Shown here piece by piece: positions 48,356-61,700 of a DNA stretch of 64,000 nucleotides. The notes under the pieces were generated by a model that did not search any database, had not been told where the DNA came from, and saw nothing but the letters and a program-made list of their open reading frames with translations. This stretch comes from Cladopsammia gracilis (lineage: Eukaryota > Cnidaria > Anthozoa > Scleractinia > Dendrophylliidae): contig JAJGOT010000058.1 of NCBI GenBank assembly GCA_022457155.1, positions 1,163,501-1,227,500 on the forward strand. The letters are read 5' to 3'. A program made the position numbers and the translations under genes. Position 1 is the first letter of the stretch. Each line of letters begins with the position of its first letter.

Positions 48356-51300
48356 GTAAGCACTTTTTATGTCGTTGTTCTGAGTCTCATTGTGTTTACG
48401 AACAACCCGTCCTCCTCTCTGAATTTACGATTATCGTTAAGTGTCAAATTGCTCTGAATTTACGATTATCGTTAATTCAGAACACTGACAGTCTGAAAGG
48501 AATTCTGGCAAATCAACATTTTTGTTGAAAAAGAACACAGGACTCGAACCTACGACCCTTCGCTGACTTATCCTCTCTTCTAACCACTAGACTACCACGC
48601 TGCTGGTTGAGCAAACCTCAATTTTTTTAACATAATAAAATTCATGCGCTTATTCTACACCCTATAGTAAGCCTTTAAAATCACTCGCTTGAAAATAATT
48701 TTAGAAAGTAAATGGAAAAGCTTGATCACCAAACCTCAACAAAAAGCTAACCATTTGAAATCAGCGCTTAGGCCTAATCACTGTAGATCAATGATATTCT
48801 ATGCAAGACTCAAATAAATATCTTGCAGATATAATTTCCCACCGCCTTGTTGTTCGGTGGTCTAGTGGTAAGAAGACGTCCCTAGTAGCGGTAGTTCCGG
48901 GTTCGAATCCCGCAGTCCAAATAACGTGGTTTTTTTTTATTTCTTCTTTTCTGAAATGTCCTGGGAAACAGTGTTCTGAATTAACGATAATCGTAAATTC
49001 AGAGCAATAGGCCATTTGCACGATGACGTCATATGGCTACAACTACCAGAATCCTTCAGTTTTTTGTTTTGTAGTGCAAATTAGAGCTATTGTTATTGAA
49101 CCGCACTGGGATTACAAAATTTAAATAAGAAAGGAAAAACGAAATGAATTCTGGTAGTTGTAGTCAAATGACGCCATCGTGCAAATGGCCTATTTGACAC
49201 TTAACGATAATCGTAAATTCAACGAGGAGGACATGTTGTTACGAAGCGCTGACGAGCCAATCTCGTTCCCAGGGTCTCTCATCTTCCCACCCCCTGGAGC
49301 GAGAGAAGCAATATGTCCTCGAGACGAGATTATCTCATATCAATAATTGCTATTTGAAACCGAATTAACGGGGATATACTTCATGGTGGGTTTTAATTTA
49401 TGCACATCAAAGAATCCGGCACTTATTTAGGGCTAAAAACTCATTTTAAAATGGTTAGCTTTTATTTACTGTTATGGATATCACTACCCATAACAGTTAA
49501 TAAAAGCTAACCATTTTAAAATGAGTTTTTAGGATCCCTATATGGTGTGTTAACATGAAGTAAATACCAATTAACGATTATAGTTAATTCCGAACACTGA
49601 CAGTCTGAAAGGAATTCTGGGAAATCAGCATTTTTGTTGAAAAAGAACAATCCTCAGTGTTCGGACAGGACTCGAACCTACGACCCTACGATCCTTCGCT
49701 GACTTATCCTCTCGTCTAACCACTGGACCACCACGCTCCTGGTTGAGCAAACCTCAATTTTTTAACATAATAAAATTCATGCGCTTATTCTACACCCTGT
49801 AGTAAGCCTATAAAATCACTCGCTTGAAAATAATTTTAGAAAGTGAATGGAAAAGCTTGATCACCAAACCTCAACAAAAAGCTAACCATTTAAATCAGCG
49901 CTTAGGTCTAATCACTGTAGATCAATGATATTCTATGCAAGACTCAAATAAATATCTTGCAGATATAATTTCCCATCGCCTTGTTGTTCGGTAGTCTAGT
50001 GGTAAAAAGACGTTCCTAGTAGCGGTAGTTCCGGGTTCGAATCCCGCAGTCCAAATAACATGTTGTTTTTTTTTATTTCTTCTTTTCTGAAATGTCCTGG
50101 GAAACAGTGTTCGGAATTAACTATAATCGTTAATTCGGTGTCAAATAACAATTATTGATATGAGATAATCTCGTCTCGAGGACATGTTGAGAGAAGAGAG
50201 GGGCTGGTAGAGATACCCTGGGAACGAGGTTGCTGACGAGCTTTCGGGGCTGAGAATGTCTGAGAGACAACTGGCCATATTTCTCCTAAGGAAGCGGGGA
50301 ACCAACGGTGCTGAAAACTGGTACATGTAAGGGTTTTCCGTAGATGCCGTAGTTTGTGATGCTAAGATTTTTTGAGGGTATCAGAAAGAAACAAATAATT
50401 CGATAATTCGGTAATTCAAATAAATATATTTATCCGAACGATAATTCGGATAAATATCTGATATTTAATTTCACCTTGCATTCAGCATAAAATTCTGCTT
50501 CTTGTAGCGTTGACTTGCCGTATGTTTCCGATTACTTAGTTTGGGTAGCATCAGGCTTTCAGCCGATGGGAGATAGTCTGGCTACACTCTTCCGCTATTA
50601 GTGGGGTAACTAACACTCACCATCATTTTGCAGCAAATTACAAGGTCATGATTGTCTTGAAATTTGCAGATACAAAACCTGAGAGCTCGAAGGTTTATTT
50701 GACGAAGTAGAGTGAAAAAAATCTGTCGTTGCATTTTAAAATTACAGACTTTTTGTGTAAAAATGAGGTTTTAAAAATATGCTGATATCTTAAAGATTTT
50801 TACTCCCACAAACAGATGGCCTGCCCGCAGACGTATCCGATTTCCTTGCTCCGTTTTCGCAGGAACAAGGAAATCGGATACGTCTGCGCGCAGACTAACA
50901 AACAAATAAATTATATTTTCTTAAAATTCAAACATTCTTCATTTAGGATGGCATAAATGATAGAAATCGGTTAAAGCTTCGCTACCAAAAAGCGCGATTC
51001 AAAAATGTAACCAATGCACCAATAAATAGGTGCAAATTTTTGGGTGGGGGTGTGCCGATGGGACTCTGAGACCTTTAGCCTATACTAGACTATTTTAGCT
51101 TCATTTTGCAACCCTATGCTAGACAAAACACCAAAAAGCCCTACCCTATCCTAGACCTATTCCAGACTCGCTATTTTCCAGAAACTCGTTCACTATCACA
51201 GTTATTAGTTAACAGGGGTCAGTAAAAATGCCGTACTGCCCGCCGCACCGATTTTTAAATGCCATTTGCCAGTAAACCTTGTCTGGACTTAATTTTTTCA

Positions 51301-52654
51301 CGCAACTGATCAGTTTCGCAGAAAATGATTCCTTATTCTAGACCAAAAATCTCTGATAACTATACCCTATCCCAGACTAAACTGCCTGAAAACCATACCC
51401 TTCACAGCGGCACATACCTATATAGCTCATATATGGGAGTACCCGGCGGGGGGGGGGATAAGGGCAAGGCAACAAAAAGTTATGTAAGCACCTTGGCTCA
51501 ATCTTTTGAAATTCCCGGGAAAACAATAAACAAACGCCAAAAGTACCTGTGGGGGATCTAAATATATCGAGAGCTTGTAATTGTTTTTAAAAACGCTATA
51601 AAAAAAGTTTTAAACAAATGAAATGAAAGGCTGATCGCACGGTAAAGGAATATATTTTTTTAACCGATTAATTTCCAACAGCACGGCCGTTCTTCATCAG
51701 GGTATAACCGCCTTGTTTCTAATTAATTTCGCTGATCAGATCCTTCCCAGGGATCCAGTATTTCGAATTTGTCGAGTGGTCCCTTCATTTACAATTTATG
51801 TAAAATTTTAGTTTTTTTAATGTTGTAAGCTATGTTTCAAATGTGCGATATATTTCTCGTTCATGAGCTCTATATGGTGCTTGATCTTAGCGTCATCAAA
51901 TGTATCAAGATTTAATTCAGAAAGATCATAATATTCGAGTACCTTCCTGAGATTAGAATAAAAGAAAATCAGAAAACGGCATATAACTGATCCTTACGGC
52001 AAGGCGATGAAAGAGTAAACAAAAGAATAAAACAACATATATATATTCAAACAAATTTGCCCAATATTTCGGTTTGAAAACAAACCTTCTTCAGGGGCTA
52101 ACAGAAAAATGAAGATAAAACTAAAAGTTCGTTACAAATAAGAGTTTGGTGTAGAAGACTAGGTGTCGTATGTCAATGAGCTTCGTCACGTCGGAGGAGA
52201 TAACGTTTTCACATTAGTAACGACTGTCTAACAAGAGTTTTGATCTTTATTTTGAAGATAACTTACGTAATTAAGAATTATTTTATTTATATCAATGATC
52301 AAAGGGAAACGGCCAAGTCCAGCCCTGCATGAGACCGAAGTTTTTGTACGAGATGATTATGATGGTAACTGACGAATTCAGATATTTTTTCTTGGGGCTT
52401 GGTTCCTGTGTTTACGACACGATGTCTTAATTCGCCGGAACTTGAAACATCGAACCGACGCGCTGCTGACAATGGCCGTTTTTATACCAGAGAGGCATTA
52501 TCCGTCCAGACGAATAATGCGTCTGTCATGTTATGCGTCTAGTGTAAAGACGGGACGAACAACTAGAGACGTATTATCCGTCTGGACGAACTTGGGCAAA
52601 CATTTGTAGTTCGAAATGCGCCTTGAACGACGCACTACGAAAGATAGTTCGTCT

Positions 52655-52696
<42 letters not shown>

Positions 52697-52721
52697 CATG
52701 ACCAGACGAACTACAAATGTT

Positions 52722-52752
<31 letters not shown>

Positions 52753-55700
52753 TCTAGTATAACAAGAGGCTAGCTGGTAGCCTGTACTCATGCGCTTGCA
52801 TAAGAACGTTTTATGGTTTATTTTAACTGGGTCACGCACCCCTTCCCTCTCAACGAATTTTGCGTGACATGTAAGTCTTGTTTTGTTTACATATTATCAG
52901 ATATCATAATTACGACTGAATTTACAACTGAATTTAAACACGTTTTATAAACATTTCTCTAAATCTAGCGACAACACAAAGAAAAATTCATTCACAAATT
53001 GATATCAACATAAATTCCCATCGAAAAATGTAATTTCTTTTCCGGTGAAGACCAAATGCCAGTGGCTTGACTCGGCTATTTTGAAAACAAGAACGTGATT
53101 ACGGGCACGGCGAAATCACGAGGTCGCATGTCAACCAATCAGACCAGTGAAAGTCCTCCCGCGGGATACGGGAAACTTTAAAAAAAACAAGGCAATTTGT
53201 GACCACAAAAAGCGGGACGAAAGCTAAAAATAGAAACAAGGAAACCTTACCGAAACCTTGACTCATGCCGCTATGCGCATGAGTAAAAACTGCCAATGAG
53301 GGCGCCGTTTCGATGACAAAGTGACGCATCAGGCGTGGTTTCGGTAACAGCACTAAATAAGTTAATAATTAAATTTTGACTCAGACAAAATTTGCAGTCA
53401 GCTCAAACTCGGGCTGAGGCGGTTATAAGCAAACCTGAAAACGCCAAGTTTTACGAAAGTTTTCATTTTCGTGAAAGCATCGCAAGATGTTGACCGTAGA
53501 GGAGAAAGGATCCTCTTATACGTCTCCAAGGCGCCGTTGCCTAATAGTCGGGTTGATTGTACTCGGTTTCCTTGTGATCGCTACAGTCGGAATTGTGGCT
53601 GGTTACTTTATCGGACGCAATTCTGTAAAGAGTTGCAAAGACGGCGAACCCACACGCGGAGCTGGAAAACAAAGCCAGAAAGAGCTTGATGAAGTATACA
53701 AGAATGCTGTTGAAATGGTTTCTACTAATGAACTGAGAAATAACTTGAAGTAAGTAGAATTCAACATTGTGTTTTGTGATTTAATGACTCTGACCTTGTC
53801 AAGTCCCGGACCCAGTGGACAAGTATACGTATAAAAATTAACATAGGCGTTAGCGCAAGAACCCTAAAAACTAACTGGTTCAAAAGGAAACGAAGGATTA
53901 TGAAAAATCAAAGCCCCACAATTGACTCTCTGGAAAGTTATTCGTTTTGGGAATTCATTTGTTGTATAAATATGCATGATTAATAAGATAAATTTAAAAT
54001 TCCTTATTCAAATTTTCCGGAGAGAAAAGTTTCTTTCAGCTGTTTAGACTGCGTTTAATTATACTGGGTAATGTTTGAGCCTGCAGCTGCTCTGACAGAG
54101 GCCTAGCTTATGCTGTCTTTATTTTTCACAAATCGTGCTTTTTGCAATCCAATCAGTCACTTTTATATGCGAGAGATATCTCTGTAATCTGTTCACAGAC
54201 GCTTTAGTATGTAGTCGTAGGCTGTCAGTAAACCACGATATCCGTTTGTCAATTGACCCTGTTCAATATGGTACCAGAGTGGATGGACTTTCTTTCGTTG
54301 ACTTGAGTTTCTTGTCAGTAATGTACTTAGGAAATCAGGAATGGAATGCTTTCCCGTGCGCATGCAAATTGCAATATTGAAACTTTATGCCTACAGGTCA
54401 ACTTTTATCAACAAACATCGAATAACAAAACAACCGAATAATGCATCTTTCGCAATTCAAATTTTTTAGCAGCACTCTTCGTGGGTGCCTTACCCTGTGT
54501 ACCAGAGGTTTTTCTCGCGCTCTTCAGCTGTATCTCTCTCATATAACACGCCTCTCGTATCTCTAATATTTTCTATCGCGGCTTCGCCCTTCGTTGCTGG
54601 CTTCCGGCAGTTCGGTCGGCCTTTGGCCAGCCCCGACTTCTCACGAAAGCGTGCCGCGAGCACAGGGTATGGGTACCTTAGAAACTGAAAAAAAAAAGAG
54701 AAGGAAAACAGCTCAGGTACAGCACCACGAGAAGAGGGTGTCTATACTTCTTTGCAAAATTCAATCACGTAAAAACTCTTTTCACGTTTTATACGTTCTC
54801 GTGAAAATTGAGGGCATTTGTAGACTCTGGATGCAATACACAGGTCGTGAAATACCAAAATTTGATTGCTCAAATCTCCGAGTAAGATGTTTTTGAAAAG
54901 GGTAATTTTAATTAAAAATGGCAACAAAAAGAGATGTAACTGTTCAAAACAAAACCTAAATTGTGACGTCATAAAATACCTAAATTTGTGAACATTTTTG
55001 AGTGGGGGAGGGGAGGGGATTGTTCTTGTCTGTACTCGATATGATTTCCTGTAGCTGTGTCGCTGCGGGAATGTGTTTTGACAAAACAACAAAGCCAGAA
55101 CACTAAAACTAGTAGTAATCATAGATTATAGTGCGTCTCCTTATCCCGTGGCACCTCGTTTTGACCTAGTACCTGAGTTTCATGAATTAATTCAGCCACT
55201 GTTTAAAAGGGCTCTGTCGCGAGATATGTCACGCAGGCAAAAACGTCGGGCCGACATCAAACAAATTCACGCTGTCGCCGTGGGATCTGGCAAAATCCTT
55301 CCGTGCTGTGTACTCCGAAAGGTCTCAGATTTTTGCGACATATAAATAGTATATTTGTTTTGATTTCATTTCGGTTATTTCTCCGATTCTGAAATCATAC
55401 TCCTCAGTACATGTACTAATACCGGAACCGGAAATGAGAAATTTCTGAGAAAGCCTGAAAAAGTGCTCCCGTAATAAACTTCTTGGACACCACGCTAATA
55501 GAGCATGAAATCGACGATTAAGTCACGCAATATTCAACGTGAATTTCGCAGGATTTTTCGGATAAAATTACAACTACAAGTTGCAAGTAAGACACAAGAC
55601 TGTTGAATATAATTCCTTTAGTAACTAGAAAAATTTTAGTCACAAAACTGCGAAATCTGCGTTCGCCTGGCACGGCCGGTCAGTGAATTATTGCTACAAG

Positions 55701-58700
55701 ACATACAGCGAATTGCACCGTACCGTAGAACATCGTGAGGAACGACGTCGGTATTTAGGTGAGAGCTTCCCAAATCAGGCAGAGAACCACAGCAAAATCA
55801 AGATAGAACATTTAAAACATACCAGAACGGTAGCGAGGAAATTCTGATAACTTCTTGCTTGATTCCAAAGAGACCCAACAACTTACTTGGTCCGGAGAAG
55901 AACCTTCGTCCAATTTTTCCACTGCGTACTTTTAGTAGGCATTCCAAAATCGGAAAAAAAATCCGAAACTAAATCAAGACAAATAGATTATTCACATGTG
56001 ACATTTCGGAACCCCAGCTTCCCAGGATAATAACTGATTTCCACGCGCTGGGACAGTGCTGGATACTATTATATTGTGACGTTTCAAGATGGCGCAGATT
56101 TGGTACCGACACCTCGATTCGTTCCGCCTAGACGACGCGCTAAGCATGCTGGATCTGTGACGTTTCAAGATGGCGCAGATTTGGTACCGACACTTTTCTC
56201 GATTCGTTCCGCCTCGCCGACAAGATTAGGAAGCGTCTCCTTCGTCGACGCAATAACCAGTAATTAATTCACGCAAAACAAAATAATTTACAAATTTCAT
56301 TCAATTCAATTTTACGTCATAACGTGCTGAAAGGAATTGACTTTTGATAATAAAGGAGTTTTGGTCCATTTGTGTTTCGGCGAAAGCTGCCATTGGGGTT
56401 GCGTGGGTGATGACAAAGACCGTCCTCTTATATATTGCGAAGGAACGTTTAGCCTGTGGGCAAGCTCTGGTTGTGGAGAGGGGAGGGGGCAGGAATTCCC
56501 CCTCCTCCCCCACTCCCCAACCCTGCCCCCTCGAGCTTGCTCGCGGCTAAGAAAATTTTAATTCAATTACCGTAAATGCTCCAATTAGCGCCCGGGGCGA
56601 TTATTTAACTTTCTGAGTTGAGAGGGGGCGCTAACATCGAAGAGGGGCGCTAATCTGAAGGGGGCGAATTTTCTGTTTTTATTTCAAGTGAACACAAACT
56701 GTAACATTAAATAGCAAAACTGCAACTACGCTTTCAGTAGAAATACAAATCTGTGTGTGGAACATATTTACACTTTGCTTTCAACGTCCTGTTTTCACTG
56801 AGTTTCGGCAGGTAGTCCTACTAATCCGCTTCAATTTCTTGAAAAGTTGGGAGGCGGGGTGGGGTGGGGAGGGCGCTTATTTAAAAATTTGTAGCCTTGG
56901 GGGGGGGGGGGGGGGGCGCAGGATACATAATCCCCACTAAAGCACGGAAGACCAGTTAAGTGGTCAGGAACTTGCTTTATTATCTTGAAATAGGAAGAAA
57001 GATCGCTAAAGGTAATGAAAGCTAAGATATGTAAACTAAAAAGACAAAAGAACGGCTAAAAAAGCAGTTTCACCAAATCCATTTCCTGCGCTTTATTACG
57101 TTATTAAGCCTACATCCTTTTTGAAATCACTGGTGATCCTTGCAATTTGATTGGCTCTCAGCAGTGCGATTTATTCCCGAATCGCACTATTTTTTGCTCC
57201 AAATCGCATCTTTTTCTCGGCAGTGCGATTTATTCTCGAATCGCACCGTTTTTTGCTCCAAATCGCATCTTTTTCTCAGCAGTGCCATTTATTCCCGAAT
57301 CGCACTGTTTTTTGCTCTAAATCACATCTATAAGTCACATCAGTATTGGTACTGACTAAAATCAGGGCCGTAGCCAGTATGAGGCAAACCGAGGCACTTG
57401 CCTCAGTCACGATCCCAGTGTTTTGCTTAAATGTAGTCATCATAAAGACCCTAAATAGCTAGGCAGGGAATTTAAACATGGATATTGCCTCAGTCCTTAT
57501 TTTTTTCTGGCTACGGCCCTGAAAATCCTGTATTTGGGCAATTAAATGGTGCGATTTCAAAATGGATGTAATAAAGTGGTAATTGAACTTCGAGGGGAGC
57601 GTAAGGGTTTGCGGTGATGCGGTTTTGCGTTATTTTTGGTGCGGTTTTACGTAAAAAACTTTTCTTGACATGCGGTATTGCGGTTTCATAAGACTCAGCG
57701 GTTTGCGGTTTTCATAAATTTGGTAAATTTTGGATGCGGTATTGCGTTTTTTTACGTTTTTCTGCGCGGTTTTGCGGTTTTCGGACCCCCCTTACGCCTC
57801 CCTCAACTTCGTATCGTGCAATTTTGGTCTGAAATCGTACGTGTGATTTCAAAGTCGAACGAGCGCGCAGCGTATCCCGTTTGAATTTGCGGATTCTATA
57901 CATCTTATTCGATGGTTTAACAGATAATACGCGCGGATATTTTACGAGTTGCGTAGTATTTTTCCGAGCCTCGCAGGGGCGAGTAAAATGCGAGCAATGA
58001 GCAAAATGTCCGCACGTATGCAATATATGTTAAATTATAGAATAATGGATTTATTATTCGACTGTGTATTTGTAATACTTCTGTGTCCAAACTGGAGCGC
58101 TAAGGAGTAATATGGCAATTTACTGTGTAATACGCTCGGATATTTTGCGTGTTCTCTTTTCCTTATAAGGTAAAATGACATCAGTCGAATAATAAATTAG
58201 TGAATTGGACGTGACTTCACACGCGGCGCTATCCTGTAAACAGTCTACTTTAGTGCTATTGGCGGAGGAGGGGGGGGGGGGGGCGACAGTGAGCAAGGCA
58301 AGCGTGGACAAAAGAGAAGAGCGAGGGGTAGGAGAGTGGCTTGCTTGGTCTTGCTTCACAGGCAGATTTCTTTGCTCTTTTAGTCAATTCATTGTTTAAC
58401 TAACCCTCTAAGAGGCTACATGCATCTGGCACTAGAAAATGTAAAAGAAAAATCACGCGTTCCAATAGCTTCTGGAGAGAATTAGCGACTCTAGATTATT
58501 ACTCTACACGTGATAGTCAGCATTTCGCCCTTCACGATTGGTCTTTACATGCAGTATTGTGAAAAAAGATGACCACCTCAACAGCTTTCTTTAAACCGCA
58601 GGTATTTCACTAAAGTTCCCCACTTTCCTGGAGGCCCAGAGAACCTCGACTTGGCAAAGTACATACAAAAGAAATGGAAGGAATACGGCTTCAGCAGCGC

Positions 58701-61700
58701 GACACTTAAGAACTACACTATCATGCTTTCACGACCCACGAAGCCTGGTGTTGTAGCGTTGTATGCCCAGTCTGGCCAAGAGCTTTACAGATCAGCACCT
58801 CAAGAGACATTTCTTGTTCCCTCGGAGAACAACAGCAACGTTGTGCCACCTTTTAATGCGTATGCTCCATCGGGAAGTGTCAGGGTGAGTTATATCAATA
58901 ATACTGATGTTTTCTTGACCAAAAGTCTCTGTCTCTGATCTGTCCAACGGTGTTTTTTGTTTTTGGTCAAACCTTTGCTTATGTGGAGGCGCGGTGATCT
59001 AGTGGTTAGTGCGTCAGACTTTCAACCTGAAGGTCGGTGGTTCAAGCCTGGTCTCTGCCGTAGTGTTGTTTACTTAGACAAGAAACTTTAGGCTCCACGT
59101 TGTCTCTCTCTACAAAGGTGTATAAATGGATACCGGCGAAATAATGCTGGGGCAGGGGGTAACCTTGCGATAGACTAGTATCCCATCCAGGGGGGAGTAG
59201 TAATACTCTCAGTCGCTTTATGCTACAGAAACCGAGTTCAGCTCCAGCAGTTGTGAGTCATTAGGCTTGTGAAGACTTACCTACCTTTGCTTATACACAA
59301 AATGCTCTTAGAACACAAAAGGAAAATATCAAGTGATCGCTTGAAAAGAGAACAAGCCAAACCAGTTGTCAGAGATCATTTTAATTAAAGACAGAATAGA
59401 GGAACTTGAAAACAATTGACCCACATTTCCATCCTGGCCATCTACAGCCAAATACAAGTAATGACGATAAACATAACATCTTTCCCATTTCATTAACGAG
59501 CTTAACATTTACCATCTTTCTTTATTTGTCATCAACAAATGACGCTTTCAACATCGCTGATCCTAGCAGTACGCAGGACGCGTGTCATTCATGAACCGAG
59601 TATATGGCCAGGCTCGCCATGAGTCTCTCGTAGCTCAGTGGTTAGAGCATCCGGAACGTCATTTATAGGTTCAATTCCTATCGGTGACTCACATGATGAA
59701 CGTCACATCTTTCTCAAGTAATGATATTTTCAATTCACTGGACTGCTATTGAGACTGTCAAAAGTTGACCATCCAAACATCGCGACATAACTTACCAATC
59801 CACAGGTCGAAATAACGACTTTAAGTGCAAGTAAAGGTTCATTAAAGAAAACTTAAAGAACAATTTCGACTATCTTTAAGTGCACAAAAGCAAGCAAGTA
59901 ACGAACAATTTAAGTTGCCTTTAAGGGTCTTGAAAAGTTGAATTAAAGATAACGTAAATGCTCTTAAACACATCTTAAAGATATTACTTACTTTAATACC
60001 TTTAAGAGTATTTACGTCTCAACTTAAAGATTTTCGATACCTTTAAGTAAACTTTAATTTTCTCTTAAAGGTTAGTAAATTCATTATTTCGTCCTGTGAT
60101 CCGGACCCGATTTTCACTTGGTTTCGAAAGACTATAAACACAATCCGACATGAAATGGAAGTTTGGTTGCTTGAGAAATATATAAACAAATGTTTTTACT
60201 GAAGTAAAGAACACATTTCACTTGAGTAATCACTCTGGCCAATCACCACAGAGCCAGACAATCCAATCAACCAATCAGAACTCGAAGCAAATACATGCGC
60301 GGGTAAACGTGTACAGGCAAGTCACGATTAGTCGAGAAAGTGTCGCTAGATTTTTTAGCCAATTACAAAGCGTAACAATGCAAAACCAAAGCAAACCACT
60401 CTAAAGTAAATGCTTTTATAGATATCGTGCTTGTGAAGATGACTTGCGCACAGCTTTTCGAAACACTAAAAGCAGTAGGGTAACAGTCTTTAACCTGTGA
60501 GGACTACGAACTACTTTCTCTCAAAGATCATATTACACCAACTATTCAGTCCCCTGGGTTCATACCATCTACTTTGTACGGATCATAGCGGATGCTGACC
60601 TAATGATTTTCTTTCTTTGTTTTTCTCTCTCAGGGGAAACTTGTATACGCGAATTATGGGCGCGAAAAAGACTTCGAAGCTCTAAAGAACAGTGGTGTTA
60701 ACTGCAGTGGAAAAATCGTCATCATGCGATACGGGAAAGTTGGTCGCTCTACTAAGGTCTGTAATCCATTGTTTTAAAAAAAAACCTGTAAGCTGAAAAC
60801 CTTTAAAGAGGCTATAATGTACAAGTGTTAATGGTCTTAGTGCACTTGTGGACCATTATTTTTAGGTTTGTCCAGTTTTCTTTGATACAAATATGCTTTT
60901 TGGCTTTTAAAAGTGATACTGAAACTGACCAAGAGCGAAACAACCTTTGGACTCTCCTTTCGCCTCCACCGTTCTACAAACCACCATTCTAACAACCTTT
61001 CCAAGTACACCCGACTGTCTCGTATCACAACAATCTCGTTTCCAAATCCTCCCTCTCTATTAGTCAGTAAAAAGAAGAGCCTTAAGACGAAAGGGGCTAG
61101 CTTGAAATTCGAAGTCGTACTCAATTTCGATTTAAAAGTCCCTTCTTTCCATCCTCCTGTAGTGCAAAAGAGCTCAAGCATTGGGAGCGATTGGAGCGAT
61201 TTATTACATGGATCCCGAGGACTATGCGAAGAAAGGTGTCGATAAGGTTTACCCAGAATACAATTGGATGCCGAGTACTGGTGTACAACGCGGTAACGTC
61301 AAATCGACTCCCATACGAGGAGATCCACAGACTCCCGGCTACCCTTCAGTTGGTAGGAAAATACCCAGTTTATAAATACATGCACTAATCTGAAGGTTCT
61401 CTTTTTGGTTATTTTGGAATATGGAAGGATAGAATTGGACTTGGATCCCAAAGTGAAATATTGGAGAGAGGAAGGCTTTCATCACTGCATTACCATCCTT
61501 TAACATATTTGTATTTCACATTTTTTTCTGATTATCTTAAGTTTGTCCTCCACCTCGTTGTGCGCATGTATAAATTATTTGTTTTACACAAATGAACATA
61601 AGAACATAAAAACATTATAATAATACCGGCTATAAGCCCTGGATTATACATCTTCGTAAGGGGTTTTGGGTGGGCTTATAAGCGGGTATCCTATATCCGG

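Larger units (their letters stand above)
48418..49220. mobile_element. Inverted-repeat element with two tRNA-like modules, copy 1
   Basis: The inner arms (48448-48486 and 48970-49008) are a perfect 39-bp inverse pair containing TTTACGATTATCGTTAATTC. Outer arms continue with GATAATCGTAAATTC words, interrupted on the right by a 180-bp MITE (49011-49190; GGCCATTTGCACGATG ends). Between the arms lie two tRNA-like units pointing outward. No protein frame. Confidence 0.75.

Noticed and set aside
58983..59050. Functional tRNA-Glu gene
   Set aside because: The anticodon arm reads TTC but the head is fused to a repeated body shared with 12595-12880, so it is a SINE head.
60837..61245. Overlapping 110-114-residue frames on both strands
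   Set aside because: They fall in the intron and exon of the GCPII-like gene in wrong frames; only 61163-61352 in its own phase is supported.
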